64,000 nt of DNA from CAWJJM01 sp963843275 (lineage in GTDB: Bacteria; Acidobacteriota; Thermoanaerobaculia; Multivoradales; JBCCEF01), in NCBI GenBank assembly GCA_963843275.1, contig CAWJJM010000012.1:310001-374000 (forward strand), written 5' to 3'. The notes beneath the pieces were generated by a model. It was not told the DNA's origin and did no database searches. It worked only from the letters and a program-made list of their open reading frames with translations. Shown here one piece after another: positions 33,001-42,443 of this stretch. Position numbers and translations under genes: made by a program. Each line of letters begins with the position of its first letter. The stretch's first letter is position 1.

Positions 33001-33600
33001 ATGGCGAAGAAGAGCGACAAGAAGAGCGCGGCGGCGGCCGACGGCGCGGCGCCGCGCCTCAAGCAGCGCTACCGCGACGAGGTGGTGCCGAAGCTCCAGA
33101 AGGAGTTCGGCATCGACAACGTCAACGGCGTGCCGCGCATCGAGAAGATCAGCCTGAACATGGGCGTCGGCGAGGCGATCGCGAACATCAAGATCCTCGA
33201 CGACGCCGTGGAGGAGCTGTCGGCCCTGGCCGGCCAGCGGCCGATGATCACCCGCGCCCACAAGTCGATCGCCGCGTTCAAGCTCCGGGACGGCATGCCG
33301 ATCGGCGCCCGGGTGACGCTGCGCGGCGACCGGATGTGGGACTTCCTCGACCGGTTGTTCTCGGTGGCGTTGCCGCGGGTGCGCGACTTCCGTGGCGTGC
33401 CGACCCGCAGCTTCGACGGCCGCGGCAATTTCACCCTCGGGATCCGCGACCACCTGATCTTCCCGGAGATCGACTACAGCAAGGTCGAGCGGTCGAAGGG
33501 GCTCAACGTGACGATCGTGACGACGGCCGGCAACGACGAGCGGGCACTGTACCTGCTGCGCGAGCTGGGAATGCCGTTTGTGCGAAGCGGACAGGCTTAA
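33001..33600 (+). CDS. rplE: 50S ribosomal protein L5
   Basis: A 199-residue 5S rRNA-binding protein. A basic/Ala N-terminal extension ([18 protein letters not shown]) precedes [18 protein letters not shown], then [20 protein letters not shown] and the C-terminal [20 protein letters not shown]. It has the only TAA stop in the spc block. Clean frame. Confidence 0.97.
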   Translation: MAKKSDKKSAAAADGAAPRLKQRYRDEVVPKLQKEFGIDNVNGVPRIEKISLNMGVGEAIANIKILDDAVEELSALAGQRPMITRAHKSIAAFKLRDGMPIGARVTLRGDRMWDFLDRLFSVALPRVRDFRGVPTRSFDGRGNFTLGIRDHLIFPEIDYSKVERSKGLNVTIVTTAGNDERALYLLRELGMPFVRSGQA

Positions 33601-33615
33601 CGGAGGAATGGGACC

Positions 33616-33801
33616 ATGGCGACCGCTGCGAAGATCGCGAAGACCCGGCAGAAGCCCAAGTTCAAGGTGCGGCACCGCAACCGGTGTCGGATCTGCGGCC
33701 GGCCGCGCGGGTACTCCCGCAAGTTCGGGCTGTGCCGTATCCACCTGCGGGATCTGGCCCTCCAGGGCTATCTCCCCGGGGTCATCAAGGCGAGCTGGTA
33801 G
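33616..33801 (+). CDS. rpsN: 30S ribosomal protein S14, short zinc type
   Basis: A 61-residue type Z S14 with [20 protein letters not shown]. The usual fourth zinc ligand Cys (CRIC) is His here (CRIH); His can also bind zinc. Clean frame, 15 bases after rplE. Confidence 0.96.
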   Translation: MATAAKIAKTRQKPKFKVRHRNRCRICGRPRGYSRKFGLCRIHLRDLALQGYLPGVIKASW

Positions 33802-33819
33802 GAGCCGGGAGCTGCGAAC

Positions 33820-34218
33820 ATGAGCATGACCGACCCGATCGCGGACCTGTTGACGCGGATCCGCAACGCCCATCTGGCGAAGCACGACCGTCTGGACGTC
33901 CCGGCCTCGAAGCTGAAGAGCGAGATCTGCCGGGTGCTCAAGGCCGAGGGCTTCGTCCACGACTTCCGGTTGATCGAGAACCCGCCGCAGCACACGCTGC
34001 GGATCTACCTGCGCTACAGCGCGGAGGGTCAGCCGGCGATCCAGCACATGCACCGGGTGTCGAAGCCCGGGCGCCGCGTGTACCGCAAGGCGGTGGATCT
34101 CCGTCCGGTGCGCAACGGCCTGGGGGTGGGGATCCTCTCCACCTCCCAGGGCCTGCTCACCGACGCCCAGGCCCGCGAGGCGCGGGTGGGCGGCGAGATC
34201 CTCTGCGAGGTCTGGTAG
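33820..34218 (+). CDS. rpsH: 30S ribosomal protein S8
   Basis: A 132-residue primary 16S-binding protein, MSMTDPIADLLTRIRNAHLA to GLLTDAQAREARVGGEILCE. GILSTSQGLLT is the conserved rRNA-binding segment. In enterobacteria S8 represses the spc operon. Clean frame. Confidence 0.97.
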   Translation: MSMTDPIADLLTRIRNAHLAKHDRLDVPASKLKSEICRVLKAEGFVHDFRLIENPPQHTLRIYLRYSAEGQPAIQHMHRVSKPGRRVYRKAVDLRPVRNGLGVGILSTSQGLLTDAQAREARVGGEILCEVW

Positions 34219-34231
34219 GAGGAGCCCGACG

Positions 34232-34771
34232 ATGTCGCGTATCGGAAAGCAGCCGATCCCCGTGCCTGACGGCACCAAGGTCGCGGTCGAAGACGGCGCC
34301 TTCGTCGCCGAGGGCCCCAAGGGTCGGGTGTCGCAGAGCCTGTTCCCCGGCTTCCCGGTGGAGATCGAGGGCGGTGAGGTGCGGGTGTCCCGCCCCGGCG
34401 ACACCGGTCCGGAGCGCGCCAAGCACGGCCTCCTGCGGGCGTTGCTGGCCAACGCCGTCGAGGGCGTGTCGACGGGTTTCACCCGCCAGCTCGACATCGT
34501 CGGCGTCGGCTACCGCGCCGAGGTCAAGGGCGGCGAGGTGCACTTCGCGCTGGGACGCTCGCACCCGGTCGTCTACCCGATCCCCGAGGGGATCTCGATC
34601 GAGGTCGACCGCAACAACCGGGTGACGGTGGCGGGCGCGGACCGCCAGCGGGTGGGGCAGGTGTCGGCGGAGATCCGCCGCCTGCGCAAGCCCGACCCCT
34701 ACAAGGGCAAGGGCATCAAGTACAGCGACGAGATCCTCCGCCGCAAGGTCGGCAAGGCCGGAGCCAAGTGA
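34232..34771 (+). CDS. rplF: 50S ribosomal protein L6
   Basis: A 179-residue protein starting [20 protein letters not shown], with the C-terminal [20 protein letters not shown] typical of L6 near the sarcin-ricin loop. Its TGA overlaps the ATG of rplR. Clean frame. Confidence 0.98.
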   Translation: MSRIGKQPIPVPDGTKVAVEDGAFVAEGPKGRVSQSLFPGFPVEIEGGEVRVSRPGDTGPERAKHGLLRALLANAVEGVSTGFTRQLDIVGVGYRAEVKGGEVHFALGRSHPVVYPIPEGISIEVDRNNRVTVAGADRQRVGQVSAEIRRLRKPDPYKGKGIKYSDEILRRKVGKAGAK

Positions 34772-35157
34772 TGACGGACCATCTGAAGAAGAAGACGCAG
34801 CAGAAGGCGGCGCGGCGCCTGCGCGCCCACCGCCGGGTGCGCAACCGCCTGGCGGGGACCGCCGAGCGGCCGCGCCTGGCGGTGTTCAAGAGCGAGCATC
34901 ACATCTACGCCCAGCTGATCGACGATCAGGCGGGCCACACCCTGGCGCAGGCCTCGACCCTCGATCCCGAGGTGAAGGGCCGGCTCGAGGGGGGCAGCGG
35001 CAACCGCGCCGCCGCCAAGGTGGTCGGCACGGTGGTCGCCGAGCGGGCGAAGGCGAAGGGTTTCGAGCGGGTGGTCTTCGACCGCGGCGGGTACATCTAC
35101 CACGGCAAGGTCAAGGCCCTCGCCGACGCCGCGCGTGAGCACGGCCTTCAGTTCTAG
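34771..35157 (+). CDS. rplR: 50S ribosomal protein L18
   Basis: A 128-residue 5S rRNA-binding protein: [20 protein letters not shown] and [20 protein letters not shown] are diagnostic. Start ATG 34771 overlaps the rplF stop (TGATG); GTG 34768 is an alternative. Clean frame. Confidence 0.96.
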   Translation: MTDHLKKKTQQKAARRLRAHRRVRNRLAGTAERPRLAVFKSEHHIYAQLIDDQAGHTLAQASTLDPEVKGRLEGGSGNRAAAKVVGTVVAERAKAKGFERVVFDRGGYIYHGKVKALADAAREHGLQF

Positions 35158-35166
35158 GAGACGAGA

Positions 35167-35706
35167 GTGGCCAGGAACTTCGAACGCGATACCGAATTCT
35201 TCGAGCAGGTCGTCCACATCAACCGGGTGACCAAGGTGGTGAAGGGCGGCAAGAACTTCTCCTTCTCCGCGCTCGTCGTCATCGGCGACGGGCAGGGCCG
35301 GGTGGGCTACGGCTCGGGCAAGGCGAAGGAGGTGCCCAGCGCCATCCGCAAGGGGATCGAGATCGCCAAGCGCAACATGATCCGGGTGCCGATGAAGGGC
35401 ACCACGGTGCCGCACGAGATCACCGGCGTCTTCGGCGCCGGCCGGGTGCTGCTCAAGCCGGCCTCCGAGGGCACCGGAGTGATCGCCGGCGGCCCGGTCC
35501 GCGCGGTCATGGAGACCGCCGGCATCCAGGACATCCTGACCAAGTCCCTGGGCACCACCAACCCGCAGAACGTCGTCAAGGCGACCTTCGCCGCGTTGCT
35601 CGCGCTGCGCGACGCCAAGGCGGTCGAGCGGCTGCGCGGCAAGGCGCCGGCGATCGGCGACGAGGCGCACCCGCAGCAGCAGTCCACGGCCGCGGGCGCG
35701 GCCTAG
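35167..35706 (+). CDS. rpsE: 30S ribosomal protein S5
   Basis: A 179-residue protein with GTG start. [40 protein letters not shown] and [20 protein letters not shown] are conserved accuracy-centre segments. A short Gln/Ala tail follows. Clean frame. Confidence 0.98.
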   Translation: MARNFERDTEFFEQVVHINRVTKVVKGGKNFSFSALVVIGDGQGRVGYGSGKAKEVPSAIRKGIEIAKRNMIRVPMKGTTVPHEITGVFGAGRVLLKPASEGTGVIAGGPVRAVMETAGIQDILTKSLGTTNPQNVVKATFAALLALRDAKAVERLRGKAPAIGDEAHPQQQSTAAGAA

Positions 35707-35728
35707 GCGTACGGATCGGGGCACGGAC

Positions 35729-35932
35729 ATGGCCGAGAAGAAGAAGAAGACGTCGAAGACGCTGAAGATCCGCCAGGTGCGCGGCATCCCCGGGGTGCGC
35801 CGGACGCACCGCGAGGTGCTGCGCGGCCTGGGGCTGCGCCGTCCCGACCACGTCGTGGTGCGGGAGGACACGCCGGCGATCCGCGGCATGGTCAACAAAG
35901 TGGCCTACATGGTCGAGATCGTCGAGGACTGA
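35729..35932 (+). CDS. rpmD: 50S ribosomal protein L30
   Basis: A 67-residue L30 ([40 protein letters not shown]). A Lys-rich N-terminus precedes the core. Clean frame between rpsE and rplO. Confidence 0.93.
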   Translation: MAEKKKKTSKTLKIRQVRGIPGVRRTHREVLRGLGLRRPDHVVVREDTPAIRGMVNKVAYMVEIVED

Positions 35933-35936
35933 CGCC

Positions 35937-36383
35937 ATGAAGCTTTCCGATCTCTCTCCCGCACCGGGCAGCAAGCAGAGCAAGAAGCGCGTCGGCCGCG
36001 GCCCCGGCTCCGGGCTGGGCAAGACCGCCGGCCGCGGCGAGAAGGGCCAGAAGTCGCGCTCCGGCTACCGTCGCCGCCCGGGCTTCGAGGGCGGCCAGAT
36101 GCCGCTGATCCGCCGGGTGCCCAAGCGCGGCTTCACCAACATCTTCCGGACCGAGTACTCGGTGGTGAACCTCGCCGACCTCGCCGGCCGGGAGGACCTC
36201 GGCGAGCGGATCGACCCCGAGGCGCTGGTGACGATGGGGCTGGTGCGCCGCGGGCGGCCGGTCAAGGTGCTGGGGGACGGCGAGGTGGACCGGGCGCTGA
36301 CGGTGGCGGCCCACAAGTTCAGCAAGTCGGCCCGCGCCAAGATCGAGGCGGCGGGCGGCACCTGCGAGGAGCTGGCCTCGTGA
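35937..36383 (+). CDS. rplO: 50S ribosomal protein L15
   Basis: A 148-residue protein: [40 protein letters not shown] and [20 protein letters not shown]. Its stop overlaps the secY GTG by four bases (GTGA). Clean frame. Confidence 0.97.
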   Translation: MKLSDLSPAPGSKQSKKRVGRGPGSGLGKTAGRGEKGQKSRSGYRRRPGFEGGQMPLIRRVPKRGFTNIFRTEYSVVNLADLAGREDLGERIDPEALVTMGLVRRGRPVKVLGDGEVDRALTVAAHKFSKSARAKIEAAGGTCEELAS

Positions 36384-37763
36384 TCGAGAGCTTCCGCAAC
36401 ATCTTCAACGTCCCCGACCTCCGCAACCGGATCCTGTTCATGTTCGGGTTGCTGGCGGTGTACCGGATCGGGTGTCACATCCCGACCCCGGGCATCGACC
36501 CGAAGGCGCTGCTCGAGTTCATGGCGCAGACGCAGGGGACGATCTTCGGCTTCGTCAACACCTTCACGGGCGGCTCGCTGAAGCGGGTGGCGGTGTTCTC
36601 GCTGGGCATCATGCCCTACATCACCGCCTCGATCATCCTGCAGCTGCTGACCGTGGTGTGGCCGTACCTCGAGAAGCTGTCGAAGGAGGGGGAGCTCGGC
36701 CGGCGCAAGATCACGCAGTACACCCGCTACGGCACCATCGTGATCTCGATCATCCAGTCGATGGGAATCGCCATCTTCCTCGAGCGGATCACCACCCCGG
36801 GCGGCGGCACGCTGGTGCCCCATCCGGGCGCCGGGTTCGTCCTGATGACGGTGATCACGCTGACCACCGGCAGCGCGGTGGTCATGTGGCTGGGCGAGCA
36901 GATCAGTGAGCGCGGCATCGGCAACGGCATCTCGCTGATCATCTTCGCCGGCATCGTGGTCGGGTTGGTGCCGGCGATCTTCGACACCATCGGCCGGGTC
37001 CAGGCCGGGACCCTCAACGCCATCGCCATGGTGGTCCTGGTCGTCTTCATGGCCCTGGTGGTGGCCTTCATCGTGTACATGGAGCGCGCCCAGCGGCGCA
37101 TCCCGGTGCAGTACGCCAAGCGGGTGGTGGGCCGGCGCATCTACGGCGGCCAGACCACCTACCTGCCTCTGCGGGTCAACACCGGCGGCGTCATCCCGGT
37201 GATCTTCGCCAGCTCGGTGGTGATGATCCCGGTGACGGTGGCCGGCATGGTGCAGCAGGAGTGGATCAAGTCGATCGGCGCCGCCTTCGCCTACGGCACG
37301 CCGCTGTACTACCTGATCTACGGGGCGATGATCATCTTCTTCTCGTACTTCTACGTGTCGATCATCTTCAACCCGGCGGACCTGGCGGAGAACATGCGCA
37401 AGTACGGGGGCTTCATCCCCGGCATCCGCCCCGGCAAGCGCACCGCCGAGTACATCGACCGGATCCTCACCCGCGTGACCCTCGTCGGCGCGCTGTACCT
37501 GGCCGCGGTCTCCATCCTTCCCGGACTTCCTGCTCTCCGGGGTGAGGGTCGGTCAGATCCCCGGGATCGGCCCGAGCCTCGACGCCTATCTGCCCACCTG
37601 GTTCACGGAGGGCATGGGCATCCAGTTCTACTTCGGCGGCACGTCGCTGCTGATCGTCGTGGGGGTGGCCATGGATACCATCCAGCAGATCGAGAGTCAG
37701 CTGGTGATGCGGAACTACGAGGGCTTCATGAAGCGGGGCCGGGTCCGTGGGCGGCGCAGCTGA
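36380..37763 (+). CDS. secY: Protein translocase subunit SecY, one insertion
   Basis: SecY is the channel of the Sec translocon with ten transmembrane helices. [20 protein letters not shown], the plug/TM2 region [40 protein letters not shown] and the cytoplasmic loop with [20 protein letters not shown] are present. One extra C at ~37517-37519 (CTT+C before CCG) shifts the last quarter; repair gives 460 residues ending [12 protein letters not shown]. It overlaps rplO and adk. Confidence 0.96.
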
Positions 37764-38340
37764 GGGGGGCCCGCGCGCGGTCTTGCTCGGTCCCCCGAAC
37801 AGCGGCAAGGGGACCCAGGCGAAGATCGTCGCCGAGCGTGCCGGCGTGCCGGCCATCTCGACCGGCGAGATGCTGCGCGAGGCGGTGGCCGACGGGAGCG
37901 AGCTCGGCGGGCGCGTCGAGAAGATCATGAGCGCCGGCGACCTGGTCGACGACGGCACGATGGCCGAGGTGGTGCGGGCGCGGCTGGCCCGCCCCGACAC
38001 CGGGCGCGGCTACCTGCTGGACGGGTTCCCGCGCACCGTGCCGCAGGCCGAGAGCCTGGACGGCATCCTGGACGACCGGGACGAGGTGCTCGACGCCGCG
38101 GTGCTGATCGACGTCCCGGAGGACGAGCTGGTGTCCCGGGCGATGGGCCGCGGGCGCCAGGACGACCGCGAGGAGGTGTTGCGGGAGCGGTTCCGGGTGT
38201 ACCGGGAAAAAACCGCGCCGCTCGTCGGTTACTATAGGGAGCGCGACCTGTTACGGGTCGTCGACGGCGATCGTCCCGTCGAAGAGGTCACCTCCCAGAT
38301 CTTCGCAGTCCTCGGCGTTTCGCAGAGAGTCGCCCATTGA
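37747..38340 (+). CDS. adk: Adenylate kinase
   Basis: A 197-residue short-type adenylate kinase that balances ATP, ADP and AMP. The P-loop reads [13 protein letters not shown] (Asn-Ser where Gly-Ala/Gly is usual), followed by [19 protein letters not shown] and [23 protein letters not shown] 37747 overlaps secY by 17 bases. The frame is clean although its neighbours on both sides are damaged. The map gene often found next in other bacteria is absent. Confidence 0.95.
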   Translation: MGGAAEGGPRAVLLGPPNSGKGTQAKIVAERAGVPAISTGEMLREAVADGSELGGRVEKIMSAGDLVDDGTMAEVVRARLARPDTGRGYLLDGFPRTVPQAESLDGILDDRDEVLDAAVLIDVPEDELVSRAMGRGRQDDREEVLRERFRVYREKTAPLVGYYRERDLLRVVDGDRPVEEVTSQIFAVLGVSQRVAH

Positions 38341-38343
38341 CCG

Positions 38344-38365
38344 CCCTGCCGCAGATTCGGCAGGG
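38344..38365 (+). other. Hairpin between adk and infA
   Basis: A perfect 8-base stem CCCTGCCG / CGGCAGGG with loop CAGATT follows the adk stop by three bases. There is no T run; it may be a processing or attenuation site before the infA-alpha block. Confidence 0.4.
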
Positions 38366-38387
38366 TCGGTCGAGCGAGGGAAGCTGC

Positions 38388-38610
38388 TTGTCGAAGAAAG
38401 AGGAAGCGATCGAGGTCGAGGCGACGGTGGTGGAGGCTCTGCCGAACGCGATGTTCCGGGTGGAGCTCGAGAACAGGCACCAGGTGCTGGCGCACATCTC
38501 CGGCAAGATGCGGAAGCACTTCATCCGCATCCTGCCCGGGCGACAAGGTCCGCGTGGAGCTGTCGCCCTACGACCTCAGTCGCGGCCGGATCGTCTACCG
38601 GCTGAAGTAG
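38388..38610 (+). CDS. infA: Translation initiation factor IF-1, one insertion
   Basis: IF-1 occupies the ribosomal A site during initiation. The most likely start is TTG 38388 ([20 protein letters not shown]), after GAGGGAAG. One extra G at ~38538 (CCC+G before GGC) separates [15 protein letters not shown] from [20 protein letters not shown]. Repaired length is 73 residues, normal for IF-1. Confidence 0.94.
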
Positions 38611-38634
38611 GCGGCGGAAAGGAAGCTCGAAGCC

Positions 38635-38748
38635 ATGAAAGTGCGTTCGTCGGTGAAGAGGATCTGCCCCAAGTGCAAGATCGTCCGGCGCAAGGGCGTG
38701 GTCCGGGTGATCTGCGAGAACCCGAAGCACAAGCAGCGTCAGGGGTAG
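38635..38748 (+). CDS. rpmJ: 50S ribosomal protein L36
   Basis: A 37-residue zinc-ribbon protein: [20 protein letters not shown] followed by [15 protein letters not shown]. Ligands CxxC, Cys and His match the zinc-binding form. It sits in its usual place between infA and rpsM. Clean frame. Confidence 0.96.
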   Translation: MKVRSSVKRICPKCKIVRRKGVVRVICENPKHKQRQG

Positions 38749-38757
38749 GGGGAAGCT

Positions 38758-39139
38758 ATGGCACGTATCGCAGGCGTCGATCTGCCGCAGAGCAAGCAGA
38801 TCTGGATCGGCCTGACCTACATCTACGGCATCGGCCAGGCCCGGTCGCGGAAGATCCTCGGCAAGGCCGGCGTCGAGGTCGACCACCAAGGTCAAGGACC
38901 TGACCGAGGACGAGGCCCGCAAGATCCGCGGCGTGATCCAGGAGGAGGGCGGCGTCGAGGGCGACCTGCGCAAGGAGGTCTCCCAGAACATCAAGCGCCT
39001 GATGGAGATCGGCAGCTACCGCGGGGTGCGCCACCGCGGCGCTGCCGGTGCGCGGCCAGCGCACCCACACCAACGCGCGCACGCCGCAAGGGCCCGCGCC
39101 GCGGCGCCGTGGCCGGCAAGAAGAAGGTCACGCAAGTAA
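38758..39139 (+). CDS. rpsM: 30S ribosomal protein S13, four insertions
   Basis: S13 contacts the P-site tRNA and 50S bridge B1. [20 protein letters not shown] begins a frame broken by extra bases at ~38884 (GAC+C), ~39041 (GGC+G), ~39084 (ACG+C) and ~39133 (ACG+C). Repair gives 125 residues including [20 protein letters not shown] and a C-terminus GKKKVTK. Without the last repair the frame would run into rpsK. Confidence 0.92.
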
Positions 39140-39163
39140 GCGGCAGGAAGGGAGCAGCGAGCG

Positions 39164-39569
39164 ATGGCGAAGGCGGCAAAGAAGGAGGCAAGAAGGCACG
39201 CAAGCGCAAGGAGAAGCGCAACGTGCCGCACGGCGTGGCGCACATCCAGGCGACGTTCAACAACACCTGATCGTCGATCGCCGATCCCGAGGGCAACGTG
39301 CGTGACCTGGTCGTCGGCCGGCAAGATCGGCTTCAAGGGCTCGCGCAAGGGCACGCCGTTCGCCGCCCAGATGGCGGCCCAGAACGCCGGCCAGCAGGCC
39401 CGCGACCTCGGGATGCGCACCGTGGACGTGCAGGTGCAGGGCCCCGGCGGCGGGCCGCGAGTCCGCCATCCGGGCGCTGCAGTCCGCGGGCCTCGACGTC
39501 AAGTCGATTCGCGACGTCACGCCGATCCCGCACAACGGCATGCGGCCGCCCAAGCGGCGCCGGGTCTAG
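39164..39569 (+). CDS. rpsK: 30S ribosomal protein S11, five indels
   Basis: S11 lies on the platform near the Shine-Dalgarno helix. A base is missing at ~39190 (GC- AAG AAG) and ~39268 (AC- CTG ATC). Extra bases occur at ~39277 (GTC+G), ~39301 (GTG+C) and ~39460 (GGG+C). Without repair a TGA interrupts the frame after HIQATFNNT. Repair gives 134 residues with [20 protein letters not shown] and a C-terminus [14 protein letters not shown]. Confidence 0.92.
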
Positions 39570-39578
39570 CGGGCGGAG

Positions 39579-39651
39579 GCGCGGTAGCCGGCCCGATGGC
39601 CGGCACCGCGCGGCGAACGTCTTCTCACAGGAGTCCCCGTAGCCTCGGGGA
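39579..39651 (+). promoter_or_regulatory. Two hairpins in the rpsK-rpsD gap, candidate S4 regulatory leader
   Basis: Hairpin 1: GCGCGGT (39579-39585) pairs with ACCGCGC (39605-39611) and GCCGGCC (39587-39593) with GGCCGGC (39598-39604), with one bulged A and a CGAT loop; 14 pairs in all. Hairpin 2: TCCCCG (39634-39639) with CGGGGA (39646-39651). They fill the 109-base gap before rpsD, the longest in the alpha block. Confidence 0.5.
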
Positions 39652-39678
39652 GTGGACGTCGATAAGGAGAGAACGAAC

Positions 39679-40312
39679 GTGGCACGATACACAGGACCTG
39701 TTTGCCGGCTGTGCCGCCGGGAGCGCATGAAGCTCTTCCTCAAGGGCGATCGCTGCTTCAAGGAGAAGTGCGCGATCGAGCGCCGCGGCTATCCGCCCGG
39801 GCAGCACGGGCAGCGCCGCGGCGCGGCGCGCGCTGGGCTATGGCCTGCAGCTGCGCGAGAAGCAGAAGGTCAAGCGCATCTACGGCGTGCTCGAGCGGCA
39901 GTTCCGGGACTACTTCAAGGAGGCCGACCGGCGCAAGGGCATCACCGGCGAGAACCTGCTGGTGATGCTCGAGCGGCGGCTCGACAACGTCGTCTACAGC
40001 CTCGGCTTCGCCTCGTCGCGGGCGCAGGCGCGGCAGCTCGTGCGCCACGGTCACATCCAGGTGGACGGCAGGAAGGCGACCATCCCGTCGTATCCAGGTG
40101 CGCGAGGGGCAGACGATCGCGGTCAAGGAGGCCAGCCGGAAGAACGACTTCATCCGGCGCCAGCGTCGAGACCGCCCGCGGCCGTGGCGTCCCCGAGTGG
40201 CTCGAGCTCGACGCCGAGAGCTTCACGGGCAAGGTGGTTGCGCCTGCCGACCCGCGAGGACATCAAGCTGCCGATCCAGGAACAGCTCATCGTCGAGCTC
40301 TACAGCCGCTGA
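39679..40312 (+). CDS. rpsD: 30S ribosomal protein S4, four insertions
   Basis: S4 starts 30S assembly and often represses its own operon. GTG start after [28 protein letters not shown] carries the CxxC half of the zinc site (with Cys at CFKEKC). Extra bases occur at ~39832 (CGC+G), ~40095 (TAT+C), ~40162 (CGG+C) and ~40230 (GTT+G). Repair gives 209 residues including [20 protein letters not shown], the S4 RNA-binding domain [20 protein letters not shown] and a C-terminus [11 protein letters not shown]. Confidence 0.94.
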
Positions 40313-40340
40313 TCGAGGCGAGCGAGCTAGGAGGATTCAT

Positions 40341-41324
40341 ATGCTTTGGAAGGGTTTTCAGCGCCCCAAGCGCGTCGAGATCGATCACGAGACCCTGACG
40401 CCGACCTACGGCCGGTTCATGGCCCAGCCGTTCGAGCGGGGTTCGCCACCACCATCGGCAACGCCATGCGGCGCTGCCTGCTCTCCTCGATCGAGGGCGC
40501 GGCGGTCACGGCGATCAAGATCGAGGGCGTGCTGCACGAGTTCTCGTCGATCCCGGGGTGGTCGAGGACGTCACCGACATCGTGCTCAACCTCAAGCAGA
40601 TTCCGATCGTCCTCCACGGTGACGAGCCGAAGGTGCTGTCGCTCGACGCCGAGGGGCCGCGGGAGGTGACGGCCGGCCGACTGTCGGAGCGACCCGCAGA
40701 TCGAGATCTTCGACCAGGACGTGCACATCGCCACCCTCAACGAGGAGGGGCGGCTGAAGCATGCAGGCCCAGGTCGCAGCAAGGGCCGCGGCTACGTGCC
40801 GGCCGACAGGAACTTCGACGAGACGATGGGGATCGGCTGGATCCCGATCGACTCGGCCCACAGCCCGGTGCGAGCGGGTCAACTACCGGGTCGAGGCCGC
40901 CCGCCTGGGGCGGACGACCGACTACGAGCGCCTGGTGCTGGAGGTGTGGACCAACGGCACCCTGTCGCCGGAGCAGGCCGTCTCCCGCGCCGCCATGCTG
41001 CTGCGCGACCACCTCGGCATCTTCATCAGCGCCGAGGAGTCGATCCGCGAGAGCGCGCGCGAGAGCGAGCAGGGCCTCGACGCGTCGATGGAGTCGCTGC
41101 TGTCGAAGGACATCGACGAGCTCGAGCTGTCGGTGCGCTCCGTCAACTCGCTGAAGAACGCCAACATCCACACCCTGCGCGACCTCGTCCGCAAGAGCGA
41201 GAAGGACATGCTGGAGACCAAGAACTTCGGCAAGAAGTCGCTCGAGGAGGTGCAGGAGGTGCTCGAAGGCCTGGGGCTCCAGCTCGGCATGGACGTGCCG
41301 GAGCGCTCGGCGGCCGCGGTCTAG
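40341..41324 (+). CDS. rpoA: RNA polymerase alpha subunit, six indels
   Basis: Alpha assembles the polymerase and contacts UP elements. The start [20 protein letters not shown] is clear (AGGAGG before ATG). Bases are missing at ~40441 (GG- TTC) and ~40557 (GG- GTG). Extra bases occur at ~40690 (GAG+C), ~40760 (AAG+C) and ~40872 (GTG+C). Near 40780 there is one missing base or two extra. Net shift is zero; the repaired protein is ~327 residues. The C-terminal domain ([20 protein letters not shown]) is clean. Two of the quartets combine codons for different residues (GAG/GAC, AAG/AAC), and Asn is the usual residue at the second. Confidence 0.95.
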
Positions 41325-41336
41325 TCGGGAGGCATC

Positions 41337-41717
41337 GTGCGTCACGCGAAGAGAAACCGGAAGCTGGGTCGCACCGCGTCCCACCGCATCGCCCTGTTCC
41401 GCAACCAGCTCCAGTCGCTGGTCGACAAGGAGCACATCGTCACCACCCTGCCCAAGGCCAAGGAGCTGCGGCGGGTGGCCGAGCGGGTGGTGACCCGCGG
41501 CAAGCTGGACACCGTGCCGGCCCGCCGCTGGGTGGCGCGCTGGATCCCCGACCGCACCCTGGTCAAGAAGGTGTTCGACGAGATCTCGCCGCGCTTCGAG
41601 GAGCGCCCGGGCGGCTACACGCGGATCGTCAAGCTGGGACCCCGCCAGGGGGACGGTGCGGAGATGGCGGTGCTCGAGTTCGTCGACTACGAGCGCAAGG
41701 AGAGCGAGTCGAAGTAG
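41337..41717 (+). CDS. rplQ: 50S ribosomal protein L17
   Basis: A 126-residue protein: MRHAKRNRKLGRTASHRIAL, KAKELRRVAERVVTRGKLDT and GYTRIVKLGPRQGDGAEMAV. The start is GTG. It is the last gene of the ribosomal cluster and has a clean frame, like the rpoA C-terminal domain just upstream. Confidence 0.97.
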   Translation: MRHAKRNRKLGRTASHRIALFRNQLQSLVDKEHIVTTLPKAKELRRVAERVVTRGKLDTVPARRWVARWIPDRTLVKKVFDEISPRFEERPGGYTRIVKLGPRQGDGAEMAVLEFVDYERKESESK

Positions 41718-41757
41718 GCGCCCCTCCTGCGTCCACGCCCGCACCCTGCGGGACGGA

Positions 41758-41792
41758 ACGGCCGGCCCTCCGGGGCCGGCCGTCGCCGTTTC
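41758..41792 (+). terminator. Terminator of the ribosomal cluster
   Basis: A perfect 11-base stem ACGGCCGGCCC (41758-41768) / GGGCCGGCCGT (41773-41783) with TCCG loop, followed by CGCCGTTTC. It is strong for hairpin stability with a short T tract, 40 bases after rplQ. Confidence 0.7.
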
Positions 41793-41833
41793 GAGGGCCG
41801 CCGGCGGCGCCGGGCGGGCGCGGCGGCGCGGTG

Positions 41834-41839
41834 TAGCAT
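41834..41839 (+). promoter_or_regulatory. -10 element, leaderless layout, before the DinB-like gene
   Basis: TAGCAT followed by seven bases and ATG 41847, with no Shine-Dalgarno; the same hexamer and spacing as before lexA. Confidence 0.45.
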
Positions 41840-41846
41840 CGCGGCC

Positions 41847-42380
41847 ATGCCCGAGAACCTCCCCCGGCTCGCTCTCGACCGCGGCGCCGGCCTGCCGCTG
41901 CCGCGCCTCGCGGCGGCCCACCTGCGCGAGTACCTCGACAAGATCCGTCTCGCCACCGGCGACCTCGCCGACGAGGAGCTCTGGCTCCGTCCGGCGGCCG
42001 GCACCAACAGCATCGGCAACCTGATGCTGCACCTCGTCGGGAACCTGTCGCTGTGGGTCGGAGACGGGATCGGCGGCAGGGTCTACGACCGCGACCGGGC
42101 CGGGGAGTTCCGGGCCCGGGGCAGCGCGGGGCGGCAGGAGCTGCTCGCCCGGCTCGGTGCGGCGGTGGAGGACGCCGCCGCCGTGCTCGAGGGGCTGGAG
42201 CCCGCGGAGCTCGACCGCCCGGTCGGGGTCCAGGGCTACGCGGTCGACGTCCGCGCCGCGCTGTTCCACGCCACGGAGCACATGAGCTACCACACCGGCC
42301 AGATCGTGTACGCCGCCAAGCAGCGGCTCGGCGCCCGCGGCGCCGGGCTGGAGTTCTACCCCCGCCACGCCGAAGAGTGA
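41847..42380 (+). CDS. DinB-like (DUF1572-type) protein
   Basis: A 177-residue four-helix-bundle protein of the DinB/YfiT superfamily. The metal-site histidines are in place: LMLHLVGNLSLWVGDG (helix 2) and ALFHATEHMSYHTGQIVYAA (helix 4, HxxxH). Members include thiol-dependent transferases and many proteins of unknown role. It is a lone gene after the ribosomal terminator and ends at a hairpin shared with the convergent neighbour. Confidence 0.82.
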   Translation: MPENLPRLALDRGAGLPLPRLAAAHLREYLDKIRLATGDLADEELWLRPAAGTNSIGNLMLHLVGNLSLWVGDGIGGRVYDRDRAGEFRARGSAGRQELLARLGAAVEDAAAVLEGLEPAELDRPVGVQGYAVDVRAALFHATEHMSYHTGQIVYAAKQRLGARGAGLEFYPRHAEE

Positions 42381-42384
42381 AGCG

Positions 42385-42414
42385 GCGCTCGCCGCCGGCC
42401 TCCCGGGCGAGCGC
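42385..42414. terminator. Hairpin between convergent genes
   Basis: A perfect 9-base inverted repeat GCGCTCGCC (42385-42393) / GGCGAGCGC (42406-42414) in the 63-base gap between the DinB-like and S2P-like genes. There is no clear T run; it may act in both directions. Confidence 0.4.
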
Positions 42415-42443
42415 GGACGCGCCGGCGCGCCGCCGTCCGCCGC

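Noticed and set aside
27992..39270. Altered genetic code from in-frame TAG (rplC) and TGA (rpsK)
   Set aside because: Both codons are used as normal terminators throughout the window, and both cases are explained by nearby indels.
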